Assembly (NCBI GenBank): GCA_008360975.2
Contig: CM039182.1
Location: 57,052,491 to 57,116,490, forward strand
DNA length: 64,000 nt
Source of the DNA: Lichenostomus cassidix
Lineage: Eukaryota > Chordata > Aves > Passeriformes > Meliphagidae
Reading direction: 5' to 3'
Below, piece by piece: positions 25,681 to 38,800 of this stretch (the stretch's first letter is position 1; every line of letters starts with the position of its first letter). The notes beneath the pieces are model-generated. The model saw only the letters and a program-made list of their open reading frames with translations, did no database searches and was not told the DNA's origin. Both the position numbers and the translations under genes were made by a program.

Positions 25681-28600
25681 TGTATGAATTCTTGGGGTTT
25701 TTTCCCACACACCACCTTCATGGTAACAATAAGCCAGTATCACTTTAGGGCTGGATTATGGAAGGAAGATAAGAAGTTCTGGGTCCTACTCATACACTAG
25801 CTCAGATGCAGTAAATGCTGAGAAGCCAGCTGGTAGTAGCTGTAAAAAGAGAAGGGGCAGACACCCGTGATCCTGCAGGTTTCAGATTTTCTAATCCTGA
25901 TTTAACAGAATCCAAAACATGAGTGCCAGAGTGCAGAAACTCCAAATCAGTGCAGGCTGGTAGTCCAGGCAGAGGACACAAAAATGAAGCCTCAATGTAT
26001 GAAGGCATGCCATCTGCATGAGACCTTGCCCCATTACTCTGAAAGAGATCAAGTCCTCATGCCTCTTAATCACAAAGTTTGAGTGATTCCACACAAAGAC
26101 ATTGAAACAGCTGGCTAGCCTAGCTCTTACCTCATTGTAAGGGCAAAAAACCCAACCCAAAACAAGAAGAAGCGACACAAAAGAAAGATTTCTAACAGCA
26201 GTGAAGCAGTTAGTAATTTTGAAATGGATTATTGCATTTTAGCATATTTACTTTTCCATTGTTCTTTTGTTTTCTTTCTTTATTAAAACACTCTCTATTC
26301 ATCCACTTCATACTTTGCAAATTAACACAAGTAGAAATACTGGGGACTGGAGAGCTTAGTTAGTTTTTCCAACTCTCATGGATTGGAATTTGATTTATTA
26401 GTGGCCTCTGAAATTTACAGCTCTCTCTTTCATCTACCTGGAAGTAGATTTCCATGAATGGAAGCCTGAATGTGAGAATTCAGGCTTAGGGTGGAGGTTG
26501 TATTTTTCTTTTGCATGTGTAAGTCTTAAAAAGACAAAATCGTGTTTTTATGTAATGTATTAAAATACAAACATACCTTTCTTCTCCAACCTCCACTAAG
26601 AAATATGAGAGCTACCAGGGAGTTCTTTCTTCTTTTCAGCCCATAGCTAATAATTCTCACTTTTTCTTAATCACAGCCTCTTCTATAGTACAAATGCTGC
26701 ATATATAGTGTTACATTCAACTCTCTTTCGTAGATCATGCTCAATAAAAAACAGGTATGTTATGCTGCAAGTGAATATTTACTCTCCATTAATATTAATT
26801 GGTTTTGGTATGTGTAAAGCTAGTTAAAGGATTACACTTTTCTTACCGTAATTAGACTGTTCCATGATATTTCAGCCACCAACCTGTTCTATCACTGTGT
26901 CTGACTTCACTGAATTTTCAAGCAAACAAGTTGTCTGCCAGTAATAAAAAAAATGGCAAAGTATCTTAAAAATATTTTTAATATTTTCTTTAGCTTGTGC
27001 TTTGGAAAAAAAAAAGCAATTCCCTCTTTGTTGAAAAAATGTCAATTTTAATGTTAAAGCAGGAAACACATTAAAATACCTTTCTTTCTGCACAAAATCT
27101 ATGTGGTTGAATACACATTTCCAATACCATCATCTGCACTGTAAGAAAAATTCTTTTCACATAGATTTTCTGTAACTTTATAGTCCAGTTTAATTTGTAT
27201 GACTAACGAGTCCCAATTCCAATTGCCTTACTAATATCAAGAAACCAGCTAGTATTATGACCATTTTTACTGTTGCTGTCTTTAAGACTCGCACCAGTGT
27301 TTTACTGCAGCATTACAGCTCCTTGTGTGCTGAGCATAATTCCTGCAGGCTGTAACACAAGGATCCAGAAAGTTTCTTTTGTTCTTTCATTCTGGAACAG
27401 GTTTTGGCAATAGCTTTAGTTATTGAAATAGCAGTATTTCAAGTGCACAAAACATTAGCTGATCAATGTGCCTGTCTTCAACCATATGTTTTGAAAACTA
27501 ACAATCAGTGGACACTTTTAGTAACAGACATCCTGCAGTTGTGTAAGAAAATGTTACAACACATCACTATACAGCCTACACAATCTACGAGTTATGTTGC
27601 TCAAGCATTTTTCATAAACAGAATCCCAAACTGCACATTTTTACTGGTCTTTCCAAGCTCAGAACATTCATGAGAATTACCCTTTGTTCAATTTTATATG
27701 GTGAACTTCTTCTCCCTCCATTATTTTCCTCAGTCTGCAATATAGTTAATCAGTGTTTGGCAGGAAGCCATTACTGTGGACAGAAAAACTGCATTTTGAA
27801 TCTCTCCCATTCCAACAGTGAAACTGAACATATTTTCATTTTTTTTTAACAAAAGGCAAAACTAACAAATAAAAGAACAAATGAAATTGAGATATTTATA
27901 TACACATACGGAGTGTTTCTTCATGCCATAGTTAGTAGACTCATGGAGCACCTTGCCAAAGGACGTCATAGATGTAAATGTTTATCTGAGCTCAAAAGAG
28001 ATCGGACAAGTTCTCTGAGGAGAAACATCTTCAAAAGCTACTAATAACAAAAAAACAACATTCATCTCAGGAAATCACTGGACTTGAGATTGTATTGTAT
28101 CAGCAGCATTCATCTGTTTCATTATTTCTGAACGTGTCTACCACTGTCAGACAGAATGCAGCTCTGGGTCCTGTCTCACACACGCACTGCGCTCTAAAAC
28201 AGTGACTAAGTAGCTATGACATTCATATACGGCTAGGATTGCAGTGCCAAAATCCTGGGCTTCGAGCTAGTTTTTTCACATCTGCAGGAAATGACTGCAA
28301 GAGTACTGTCAATTCTGCGACAAGTCTCACTCTTCCCTTCGAGTTAGGAAAATGACCCTGAGGCTAAGAAGCCACCCATTAGCTGAAGCAGAATTAATTT
28401 CCCACATAATGTTCCAGTTTTATTGAAAGTTCCTGTTCAAGTCTAGTGATAATACAACACTAAAAGGTAGTGGATTATGCAGGAGGTTGTACACCAATTC
28501 AAGTGTCCATATTTAAATTTGTTCTGTTTATATTTCTTTTAATCCTCATATAAATTATAAATAATTGGCATTTTAATTCAATAGATTGAGTTTGTGTATT

Positions 28601-31460
28601 TTGAGTATTCCCTATGCCTTGGTATTATCTTGCTTTAAGAATCCTCTGACAAGTCAGTCTCAAAAATTTGCTTTGTTTCAGGCAATTCTTTCTTGTACAG
28701 TATGTAGCTTCTACTTCTAAATGGAGTTAAAATGAAAAAGTATTTCAAAGATCAACAACATCCCAAAGTGTAAGAGTTATTATACAGATATTCAGACACA
28801 AGATTCTCACTGGGTGTGTGCCTAATTATTAAAAACAAAACATTATTTGCAGCCTGGTATTGGTTTGTTCCATCCCACTTCGACTCATTTAAACTGAAAC
28901 ATGATGAGCTTGTTCTTTAGTCACCTCACTTTGCTTTAGAAAAGCAAAAAAAAAAAATTTTAAAGCTATACAAAATGTGGACTGCTTGAGAATTAACTTA
29001 CACTGTTTGGGGGAAAAAAAGAAAAAGCCTTAAGGTGATATCTCACCACTTGCTATCACCTCAAGTTTGAAATGGGAAAGAATTGCTCTGTACATATTGC
29101 AAAGATAAGTGAGAGAAGATGAAAGGAAGGGGATCTTTCTTCTTAAGCCGATGAAAAAGATGCTCAAGACTTGGTTCATGATAAGCATTGTCTTAGGTCT
29201 AGTGTCTGCAAAATGTCAATCACAGACAACATCCACTCGATCCATTGTGTAACCTCAGCAACAACTGGGCAGAATAATGCAGTTTAAGACTTTGGGATAC
29301 ACTGTCTTAATTTTGGATTTGAGTATTCTTTACTCCTACTTTGTTTGAATTGTTTTAAATACATCTATTAAGATCTGTCTCTTTCTAGCTTCCTTTGACA
29401 CACTACATTTTACACTGCATAGCACCTAGAAATCCCAGTTATAGAACATTCTTCAGATTTTTTAATGTCTGCAGGAGCAATTTGAATTACCAAAATTTGG
29501 AGTGATTGCAGGGCAGAAACCGGTAATAAACTGGTAGCTTGGATAGAAATACACTACTCAAAAGATGGTGGAGGAAATACAATTAAAAGCACTTGGGTTT
29601 CATTTTGGTACTTCTGTTTTGTGCACCACACTATTAAAATCCATTATGAAAACTGCACAAGACTGGTAGTAAAAGGAGGAGAGGCATTCCTTTCCCTGTG
29701 CATGCTAGTGAGGGTAGATGGCCAAAGAGGTGACCGGGTGCAATGAGTTCAAGAGATACAGCACAGATCTGGAAGCTGCAATTCATACAGAGAAAGCAGC
29801 AACCTGTTGAATTTTCAGGAAGGCCCCAGTCAGGCCTTGGAAAAGTCCAGAGAATAATTTTTTGAGACTAAGCGTAATGAAATCTAAGACACTGAATTGG
29901 CAGGAAGCAAATTCTTTCTTTCAAGAATAAAGTGGGCATGGAGTAGTCCAATTCTCACTTAATAAATCTGGGTTTGAGAAGTTTAAAAATGTTTTATTTG
30001 ATACCTCAGTTGTAATAGTTCAGGTAAAGTAAACTTTAGAGATCAGACCAGCTTTTAGCAGGTACGTCTTGGGATTCTTTAATATGCAGTTTATTCCAGC
30101 CCACAAACAAATCTCCAAGCTTGGCTTTGATCACAGACTAGTTGTCTGGAGCCTCCACTTAGAGTCAGACTGCATATCTACTGGAGCAGGAAAGCACAGG
30201 GTTCCTGCATGCTTATGTACTATCTTTGCCTTCTCCTGATATGGTCATAACATGGACTTTTGGACTGTAGTCCAAAGCATCAGAATCCAACAGACTAGGA
30301 GGAGTACTATGAGGTTGCCTGTAGGGACATACTTGAACAAGACTGCTCCATTTGTTTTTTATCAATACAAAATTAAATCACTTCTCCAGAGACATTTGAA
30401 GATGAACTCTAGAAGAAAAATAAAACAGTATTAGGGATGGGAAATCATTATTTCTTCAGGACTGACTTTAACGATAAAGGCAGTGAGCAATACTATGCTT
30501 TGGCACTGTTTATCTAGAAAATACACTGATGATGGGTGTGAATATCATGGCTAAGAGTTTGAGTGCTTACAAGTGCTTCTTAGACAATGATCAAGTGGGT
30601 CATGATTCCTTTGCTCAAACACTATCTTCAGGCAACATAAACAAGGCATCTAACCTTGGCTCTAGCAAAGACATCTTCTGTGTCCTTGGGAAATGCAGTG
30701 TGCATCACTAGTTCTTTTATTTGTGTGCTCACATCTGGTAGTAGGCTTAATTCTCTCTTTTTAAGAAAATTATGAAAAGCTGTGTTTTAGGAGACACAAC
30801 CTCCCCAAAATACAAGTTATTACTACTCAGTACTAAAAAGCTAAATGACATCTGCATGTCTTTCAATAAACATTTGGGGTAACTTTGGTACTCAGATTAT
30901 AGTACATCAAATTACTCACAGGTTTTAGGATGACCCAGCAAAGCAAACAAGCCTGGCCTTAGAAGAACAGGCAATTATAAATCAAGATATTTATTTATTT
31001 GATGGACATTTATGTTTTTTTCCTCCCAGCAAATAAATTACTTCATTCAGCAAGTAATTCAGTACACAAAACTTTCCTTCTCCAACTTAAAAACATATCT
31101 TTCACCAAAACACTCTAAATTTCAACTGAAGCAATGCAGTTCATAAGTTATATAAACGGGAACGCCAAGAAGTCTCTTTTCTTAGAGACTTAAGTTAATA
31201 TCTTAATTTTCCCACCCAAACACTTAGTAGTAAATGCCTGTTTTGGATCAAATGCATCAAAACATAAATGCAACTTTGTGCTTTTTAAGAGGAGGACATG
31301 ATATCAACAAAATTACATCATGGCGTTAAGACATTAAAAACTACATAATGAAACGTTTTAAGTGCAGAAAATATTTAAATTAATTCTATCTGAAGTACCA
31401 GCTGAAGCATGCAATTTAAAGCACCACAGAACATGAACAGTTGAACTGAATCTCAAAGTT
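25681..31460. other. AT-rich sequence, nothing recognised
   Basis: Nearly 5.8 kb without a recognisable gene or repeat. Short A and T runs are scattered. The longest frames (95 codons or fewer) have no family resemblance. Confidence 0.45.
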
Positions 31461-32510
31461 CATAGAATCATAGAATGGCTTACGTTGGAAGGAACCTTAA
31501 AGATCACCTAGTTCCAAACATAGGAACCACTAGGGAGGCCACTCACTGGACCAGGTTGCTCAGTGGCCCATCCATTCTGGCCTTGAACACTTCCAGGCAT
31601 GGGGCATCTGAAATATCTCTGGACAAACTGTTCCAGTGCTGTTGTGGAGTAGAGCAACAGACCTTGAAAGCCAAAGTGACCTTCTGTCTCTGGTCTGGAT
31701 GAAGCCCTGGGACCAGTGAAAGACATCCTGGTCACAGGGGAAGTGGAAAGAGTGCATTGTGGGCATGTGAACTGCTGGACCTGTCAGAAGTAAAGAGCAC
31801 CATGTTACCTTAATAGGTATTGTTTACCTGTTGCCATAAAAGGTAATGTTGTGAAACATGATAGTCAGTTGGAGCACTTTGTAGTGTAGAGTTAGTTCCT
31901 GTTTATGTTGGAATGTATAAGCAATTATCACTGTGCAATAAAGGTCTTCGCCATACCATTGTGGAGATTGTGTGTGCCCTTAAAGAACACTGCACAGTGC
32001 CTCACCATCCTCACAGTAAAGAATTCTTCCTAACATCTAATTCAAACCTGCCCTGTTTCAGTTTTGAGCCATTGCCCCTCGTTCTCTTTCATAAGAAGTT
32101 CCTCTCCCTCCTTTTTATAAGCCCTCTGAAAGTACTGTAAGGTTGCTATAAGATGTCCCCAGAGCCTTCTCTTCTCCAGGCTGAACAATCCCAGCTTCAC
32201 TAGCCTGCCTTCATAGAACATGTGCTCCAGCCCTCTGATCATCTCTGTAGACACCTCTGAATTTGCTCTAAGTGGTCCACGTCTTTTTTGTGCTGGGGAC
32301 ACAATGCTCCAGGTGTGGTCTCACAAGGGCAGAGTAGAGGGGGAGAATTATCTCCCTTTCTCTCCAGGCCATACTGGTTTGGATGCAACTCAGGATGCAG
32401 GTGGCTTTCTGCGCTGTAAGCGGTCATGTCCAGCTTTTCATCCACCATAATATCCAAGCCCTTCTCTGCAGGGCTGCTCTCTATGCCGCCTTCTCCCCGA
32501 CTGTATATAC
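31461..32510 (-). mobile_element. CR1 LINE, 5'-truncated, split by a solo LTR
   Basis: The left edge is the reverse complement of the CR1 tail (catagaatcatagaatgg), followed by the conserved ttggaaggaaccttaaagat block. CR1 sequence stops at 31639 and resumes at 31995, the gap being the LTR at 31640-31994. The right piece covers the end of ORF2: minus-strand peptides around 32040-32300 include the R-G-L-E-H and L-F-S-L-E-K-R-R-L-W-G motifs of the CR1 ORF2 C-terminus, with stops between. It is a dead copy. Confidence 0.9.
31640..31994 (+). mobile_element. Solo LTR nested in CR1, 355 bp, 6-bp target duplication (ERVK-type)
   Basis: It begins TGTTGTGG and ends ACACTGCA. The 6-bp CR1 sequence cagtgc is present at both edges (31634-31639 and 31995-32000); removing the element and one copy restores continuous CR1 sequence. 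AATAAA at 31937-31942, 52 bp from the end, sets plus orientation. The 6-bp duplication points to class II (ERVK). It inserted after the CR1 did. Confidence 0.92.
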
Positions 32511-35098
32511 TAATAACACTTGCAGATTATTTATTGAAAGCAAAACAGGCAGAAAATAATATCTGTGGTTAAGAAAGCAGTTTACATATTTTTAAAAATT
32601 CATTATAGTCTTTAATAAAGTATTATAATCTTATTTATTGTAGTCTTTTATGAAAAATCTCACTATAGTCTTATTATTTTAACTCAGATACCATTAGGTG
32701 GAAATTAATTAAACTAAAATTTTCAACATTTTTCTTTGGCACCTCCAAAAATGTTCCAGTGGTGCCCTGGATCACTGTGAAGTGAACATAAACCAACAGC
32801 AATATTTTGCTTTTCTTATCTATTTTTCACAAGAAACTGTTCATCCACATGCAGTTGGATATCAGCAAATTGATGGTCAAAGATGTTTATTAAAGTAGAA
32901 AGAAATAACAGGCTCCCTTCTGAGAAGCAGAGCTAAATCCTGACGATGACAAGGCTGGAGTGGGGTGAGCAATCTTTTTATAGCTGGTAGTCAAAACTCT
33001 TGGATTTTGGAGCAGTATCTATGTGGGAATTCAAGAGAGAAATTAGTTGCCAAGTGATTCATCCCCATGCCTACGATTAATTACAGGTAACATAACAAAA
33101 GATATGTTAAAAAATTAATACAAATATTTTACTTTTTTTTCCACCAAACCTATCACCAAAGAATGAAAAGGTAGGAACGTCAATTATCCAGTATAGTTTT
33201 TTAAAAATCTGATGAAAAGGAAAACTACAAACCAGAGTGACAAGATGATACTAGAAGAGCTCTGTTTGGACTTGTCCCCTCATAATAAAACAAATGAGTA
33301 CATAACCAAGTATGCAAAATGTGACAGTCATTAGTGTAATGGTTACTAATTTGGGAAGGAATCCAGAACATGTAAAATCATTACACTGCTAACTAGGAAG
33401 TTACAGTGTGATGTTTTTACACACAGAACACACACAGAAGACTGAATTGCTAATTTTAAATTATTTGATTAATGAATTTCCTGAAAAATCAAGACTTCAA
33501 AAGGTTACAATGACTGGAGCATCCCGACATTTTTAAGCAGCATTGTGCTATTTCATGATAATACTGGGATAGAAAACTATTATAACACATCTATATCTGT
33601 ATTATAGTCCTGTATATGCAAGGTTACATTAAATTAAGGATGGCATGCTACACTTAAACTTTTCAGAAACTCCTACATTGTATAAAATTCCTTGGCCTCA
33701 TTTATTTAAAAACTAATTCACAGACTTGACAACTGTTTACAACTGCACATTGGCCTACCTCTATACAAGACTCCAAACAAATAGGCGGTGTGTATGTATG
33801 TTTACTTCCAATAAACTGGGAATTTCTGAAGTGTACAAATCTGCAATACAACTAGATGAAATGCTCCTCTCTGCTAAGAAGAAAAAACAGCTTGCTTTTC
33901 TTCCATGAGATTAAAATATATATACTATGTATTCACAGTATGTTTTTAGCTGACTAAGACTTAAGCCAATAAGTGATTGAAGAGATAGGACACATAGATT
34001 ACACTTCACAAGTAAATTCATCTTTCTTCCATCTTTAAATATATTCATACAGTCTACAGAAGACATCAATTTCTTTTATTTTTCCAACTTAGCTGGAGCC
34101 TCAGAGGAACATTTTGATTTTGTCAGGGAGATACATCAACAAGTCGCTTAAGCAGCGCAAAACAGAAAAATAGTTCTGTCTATGTCTGTCTTTAGGTGTA
34201 AAGCACTGAAATATCAGTTGTGATGCTATAGCACTTGCTCTGCATGATCACTGCGTAAGGTATGGCTGCCACCCCTGAGAGCACATCCATATCACAGTAC
34301 CTTCAAATACCTCAGCTCAGCAGAAACAAATATAACACCAGATACAAAATTCACACCCGAAACAAGTACCCCGTGGGATTTCACACCAGCAACATGACAG
34401 GAAAAATCTCCTCAGATCAAAAAAATGCACTCAAAGAGCAGTCGTGTTTTCAAGCACTGTTTAGCTCCTGTGAATGGAGTTGCTTCAGCCATCGCAGACA
34501 ACAAAACAACTTGGAGGACAAGCTTTCATCCATCTCTGACAAGATACTTGGTTCTTCCCAATCCTATTAATTTTATTTTAGCTGTGCCAGGTTTCTTCCT
34601 CAAGCGTTCTTGTTTCCATATGGTTACTAAACCTTTACAAAAATGTTTTCGGTTTCTGGAAACTAAATAGAAACAAAGCCTTAAAATCACCTGAGGAAAC
34701 AAACTTCTGAGAATCTCTTTCTACTGTTCCCCTGTTGAGGTTGAGCCTTTCTAAACAGACTCTAAGCAAGGACAATACTGCTAGTTAGAGGGAAGAACAA
34801 AACCTGTGCACACAGATTGGTTACCTTTTAAGTTTTTCAGTAAATCTCTGTTATGGACAGGTTTAATTTCAAATTTGTAATATTATGCATCAGTATTCCT
34901 TTATTTACTGAAAGACAGCAAAAGGAATAGAGATTACAGGAATAATGTGTTAAATTTTCAGTCTAGTTTTTCAATATATCTATATTAAATACCACTTTAG
35001 TTATCAACAATGACACTCAAAAAGAGTTATTAGCATCAACAGAAAGGAATATTTCTCACATTTGCACCACGGTCATAAAATTGCCACTGCTAGATATA
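32511..35098. other. AT-rich sequence, nothing recognised
   Basis: No coding frame, repeat family or RNA gene could be supported. Confidence 0.45.
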
Positions 35099-35812
35099 CC
35101 AGTTATAGCTGGGATAGTGGTAATTTTCTTCTAACTAACCCTAACCCAGAATACATAACCCTAATCCTAAACCCAACGCTACCCCTAATGCTAGGCCCTA
35201 ACCCTAGCCCTAGCCCTAACCCTAACCCTAACCCTAACCCTAACCCTAACCTACAGTGCTGTGGGCTTGGATTCAGTATGAGACTGATGTTGATAACACA
35301 CTGATAGCTCAGTTGTTGCTCAGCAAGTGCTTACCCTGAGCCAGGGGCTTTTCAGGTTCCTGTGCTCTGCCAGTGAAGAGCTGCACAAGGAGCTGGGAAG
35401 AGAGCATGGCCAGGACAGCTGACCCAAACTGACCAAAGGGATGTTCCAGATCACAGAATGTCATGCCCAGCACATAAACTGGGGGGAATTTGCTAGGAGG
35501 GGCCAACTGCTGCTGGGAGATGGGCTGGGCATCAGTCAGTGGGTGGTGAGCAGTAGTACTGTGCATCACTTATTTCTCTTCAGTTTTATTTCTCTTTCTC
35601 TCTCCTTTTCCTTACAGTTATTATTGGTGGTGGTATTACTATTACCATTAGTATTATTAGTAGTGGTATTATATTTTACTTTATTTCAACTATTAAACTC
35701 TTATCTCAACCCATGTGTTACTGACTATTCTCCCCAGCCCAGTAAGGAGGGGAGGGAAGGAGCTAGCAGCTGCATGGTACTTGATCACTGGCCGAGGTTA
35801 AAAGGTGACTAA
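35099..35812 (+). mobile_element. ERVL-type LTR containing a telomere-repeat block
   Basis: The left part (ccagttatagctgggatag, then aattttcttctaacta) and the right part from 35251 (cagtgctgtgggcttgg, then gatgttgataacaca) are consecutive pieces of one avian LTR family, also seen at 25256-25680 and as a fragment at 9131-9182. Between them lies the telomeric block at 35138-35250. Further on are a cataaac box near 35474, a TTA/GTG-rich tract at 35617-35672, and the ttatctcaaccca block shared with the 25.3 kb copy. The end near 35812 has decayed. No target duplication is readable. Confidence 0.68.
35138..35250 (+). repeat. Interstitial telomeric repeat (CCCTAA)n
   Basis: About 113 bp of vertebrate telomere repeat, C-rich strand on plus. 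The left two thirds is degenerate (ccctaatcctaaaccc, ccctagccctagccc); the right part, 35214-35250, is 37 bp of perfect CCCTAA units. Ordinary sequence lies on both sides, so it is not a chromosome end. It sits inside an LTR. Confidence 0.95.
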
Positions 35813-38800
35813 ATCCTTGATGGATTCAGTTAGCATCACTGTATATCTTGGCTGTTACTATTATTGGAGCCTTCAGAAATTACTTCTGTTTTGCAGGCCT
35901 AGATGCCAGTGATAGACAGGAGAAAGAATCAATCTAACCAGGAAAACAATAAATTATTGCAAATATTTGCTTATAGTGTTTACAGCACATCAGTTTGCAG
36001 AGGCTGGCCTGGCTTGACATAAGTACTTAATTAGAAATATTTCCTTGATGAAGCTAGAAAAGCACAGATGCAGGTGACACACTGGAGATCAGTAGCTTGA
36101 ATGCAGGATGTTACACAAAAGGGAACTTGTAATATTCAATTGATCAAACAGGACAAGCTGCTAAATATGAAGAAAACTAGTGATGATGTTCCAAAGAAAG
36201 ATATGCTGTGAAGAAGAGCTTGACTTCCAATCACATGTGAAAAACATTCCTGGAGGCAGATCTCACTGTGCTCTTCTAGGCTTGTGTATTAAAATCTTAT
36301 TCATTTCTCATAGAATTTATGTGCTTTTCAGATGGATAGGTTGAGCTATTTTCATGCTTTCCCAGCAGGATAGCTAATTTGTTATCATGGAAGGAGGGAT
36401 GGAGAAAAAAATAAAATCAGAAAACCAGAAGCACTTTTTAAAATAAACAATATTTATTTGTCCTAATAATGCCCGTGTAGTTGCAATAAAATGCATTAAA
36501 AGAAGTACAACAAACAGAAGAATAGATAACACAATATTAATTTTCTCATTAAATTCTCAAGGTCACTGTGAATATTTTCAGCCAGATTCTGGTCGACGTT
36601 TTATCTGGTTGTCAACTCTCTTCAAGTTAACAGCTGAGTGAGGAACCACATGTAACTACTCTCAGCCCAGACCTATAAAACATGCAAACAGTGGTTATAT
36701 TCAGCTGCTTTTCCTCCTCTCAGCCCTGGTACCAGCATTTTGAAAATGATAGAAGTTTCAGGATCAAGGGGAGAGACTCCCTCCTCACCCTCCCTGACAA
36801 GGGAGCACCCATGATGGCCAGCAATTAGTGTGTCTGCAGAAAAATATCCAAGGAAACAGAAGACACATAATGTCATCCTGCTTATGGGCTCTGTGCTGCA
36901 GGGAAGGTTGACCAGATCAGGGGCTCCTTGAAGATGATTTCTTGTGAAATTTTTCATCATCTTGAAGTTGTTTCTGTTTTAGAGGACTGAGATTGAATCT
37001 TGTTCCTCCATCACCACACTAAATGTTTTATTTAAGGAAGTCAAAAGGTTTAGTTGTTTTTTTAATAGGAGAACAATAGTAATAACTATCAAAACAAAGT
37101 CTTTTCCTAGGAAGAGGATATTGTTCAAAAAAAAAAACCCCAGCACCTCCTCCACCAAGAAACAAACTATTGCCACTATGAGTCAAGTGACCATCACCCA
37201 GGCAGAGAACGACAGAGCTGCACATGCTCCCTTTCCCCTACATCACAATTGCTTCTCAAACCAGCAATCTCTTACCTTCAGCAGAAGTGAAAAACTCAGC
37301 CTTATATTGTTACATCACATCATCATAGACAGAAACTTTGCTGTTGCTGGCACCAACAGGAGATGCATAGGCAGACCAAATGCAGGCAGACTGCATCTCA
37401 GACTTGCTGAAGAGTACAGACTTGCTTCTCAGTAACTTGAAGCAAATCTCTTGAAAATGCAGCTATGCAGGACAGGCCTGCTCTACTCATTGTTTTGATT
37501 TGCATGGAGAATGGACAGCCATAGCAATCACCAAACTTGGAAAAAATGCCACTTTAAAATATCCCTTTCCCCATCTAGGTCTGCACTATGTGCTCTCACA
37601 TAAGCAAAGAATAGTTTTTTTGGTGGAATACCACCTGCTCTTGAAGTTACTTAACTACAGTATATCCTGTCAAAAATCAACTGCTAATTTCTACAGATTA
37701 CATAGCAGTTGCATAGGAATGAGATCTATCCCATATACCTGACAAAAGCAGTATTGCTTAACCAGCAGCCTGGTTAATTTTCTGAGTTTTATCTGCAAAT
37801 ACACCTTCCCTATACAGGGTAGAGGGACAGTATAACACTGGCTTCTCAGGATAACTGAAAAGGTAAGACATGATTGCAAACATAAGAATTCCAGCTACTG
37901 AATTTGAACATCTCTGTTTTCATGGGGGCAGAAAAGTCAGGGGTAAGCACTCAAAACAGATGGTAAAAGGTATCGAATAAATTAAATTATTGCCATTGAG
38001 CGGCAGCCTGAAGTCAGAAAAGGAAAAGAAAATAACAGAAAATTTTGACAAAATAGTCAACACACAGATCTGAAATCCAGCAGTGGTTCTTTGCAGATAT
38101 AATTCTTTTTCTGAAGTGAAATATGCTCCTTGCAATTGATGTCAAGGACTTACTGATGAACTCAAAAGGGCTACCAAGCCTTGTGGACTCTGAAGGTGTC
38201 TCAGACTGTTGAAAAGGGACAATATAGGAAAATAGCTGCAGCAAGTGTACAAGTTCTGTCCAAGAGCTGCAAACTCTGAAAATCCCACTCACAGGGCAGA
38301 TGAGACATTAAGACCAAAGTTCAGCTGTGAATCCCAGAAGATCTAAGCAGTTCCATGTGACAGAAAAATGCTTTTGAATTCTGTAATAAATCCAAAATTT
38401 TCAGTCCTACAAAATTTCCATGACAGATCTTTCCCAGCTGCCCAGCTCTTGAAGTAAGAGTAAGCTAAGAAGCCAGCTCCCAAGGGAGCCTGGAAATTTT
38501 TTTCTCAGAAATTAGACACATAAGGCATATTTTGAACTTAGACTGTGTTTCTTAAAAAAAAATCATAAAAAACCAAGATTGCTTCAAGATTTTTGATATT
38601 GGAATGGTGTACCCTTCAAACTTTTATAACCATCTGGAAAAAGATTTCCAACATGTAACCAGAACAAAGTACTTCTTGACTGAAATAAAAACCTACAATA
38701 AACTTCTCCAGCAAATTCAAAAGTCTGAGAAACTGAATGGAGCAAATACAAGTTTTACCATTTAGGAAGAAAAGGAAGACAGGTTCTGTAGAATACTTGG

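Noticed and set aside
25251..25685. Target duplication for the LTR at 25.3 kb
   Set aside because: Flanking 5-mers cctat and tgtat agree at only three of five positions.
35138..35250. Possible chromosome end or telomere
   Set aside because: The block is only about 113 bp, partly degenerate, and flanked on both sides by LTR and ordinary sequence.
35441..35812. 123-codon plus-strand frame, Leu/Val-rich
   Set aside because: It lies in the LTR and its hydrophobic stretch comes from the TTA/GTG-rich tract at 35617-35672.
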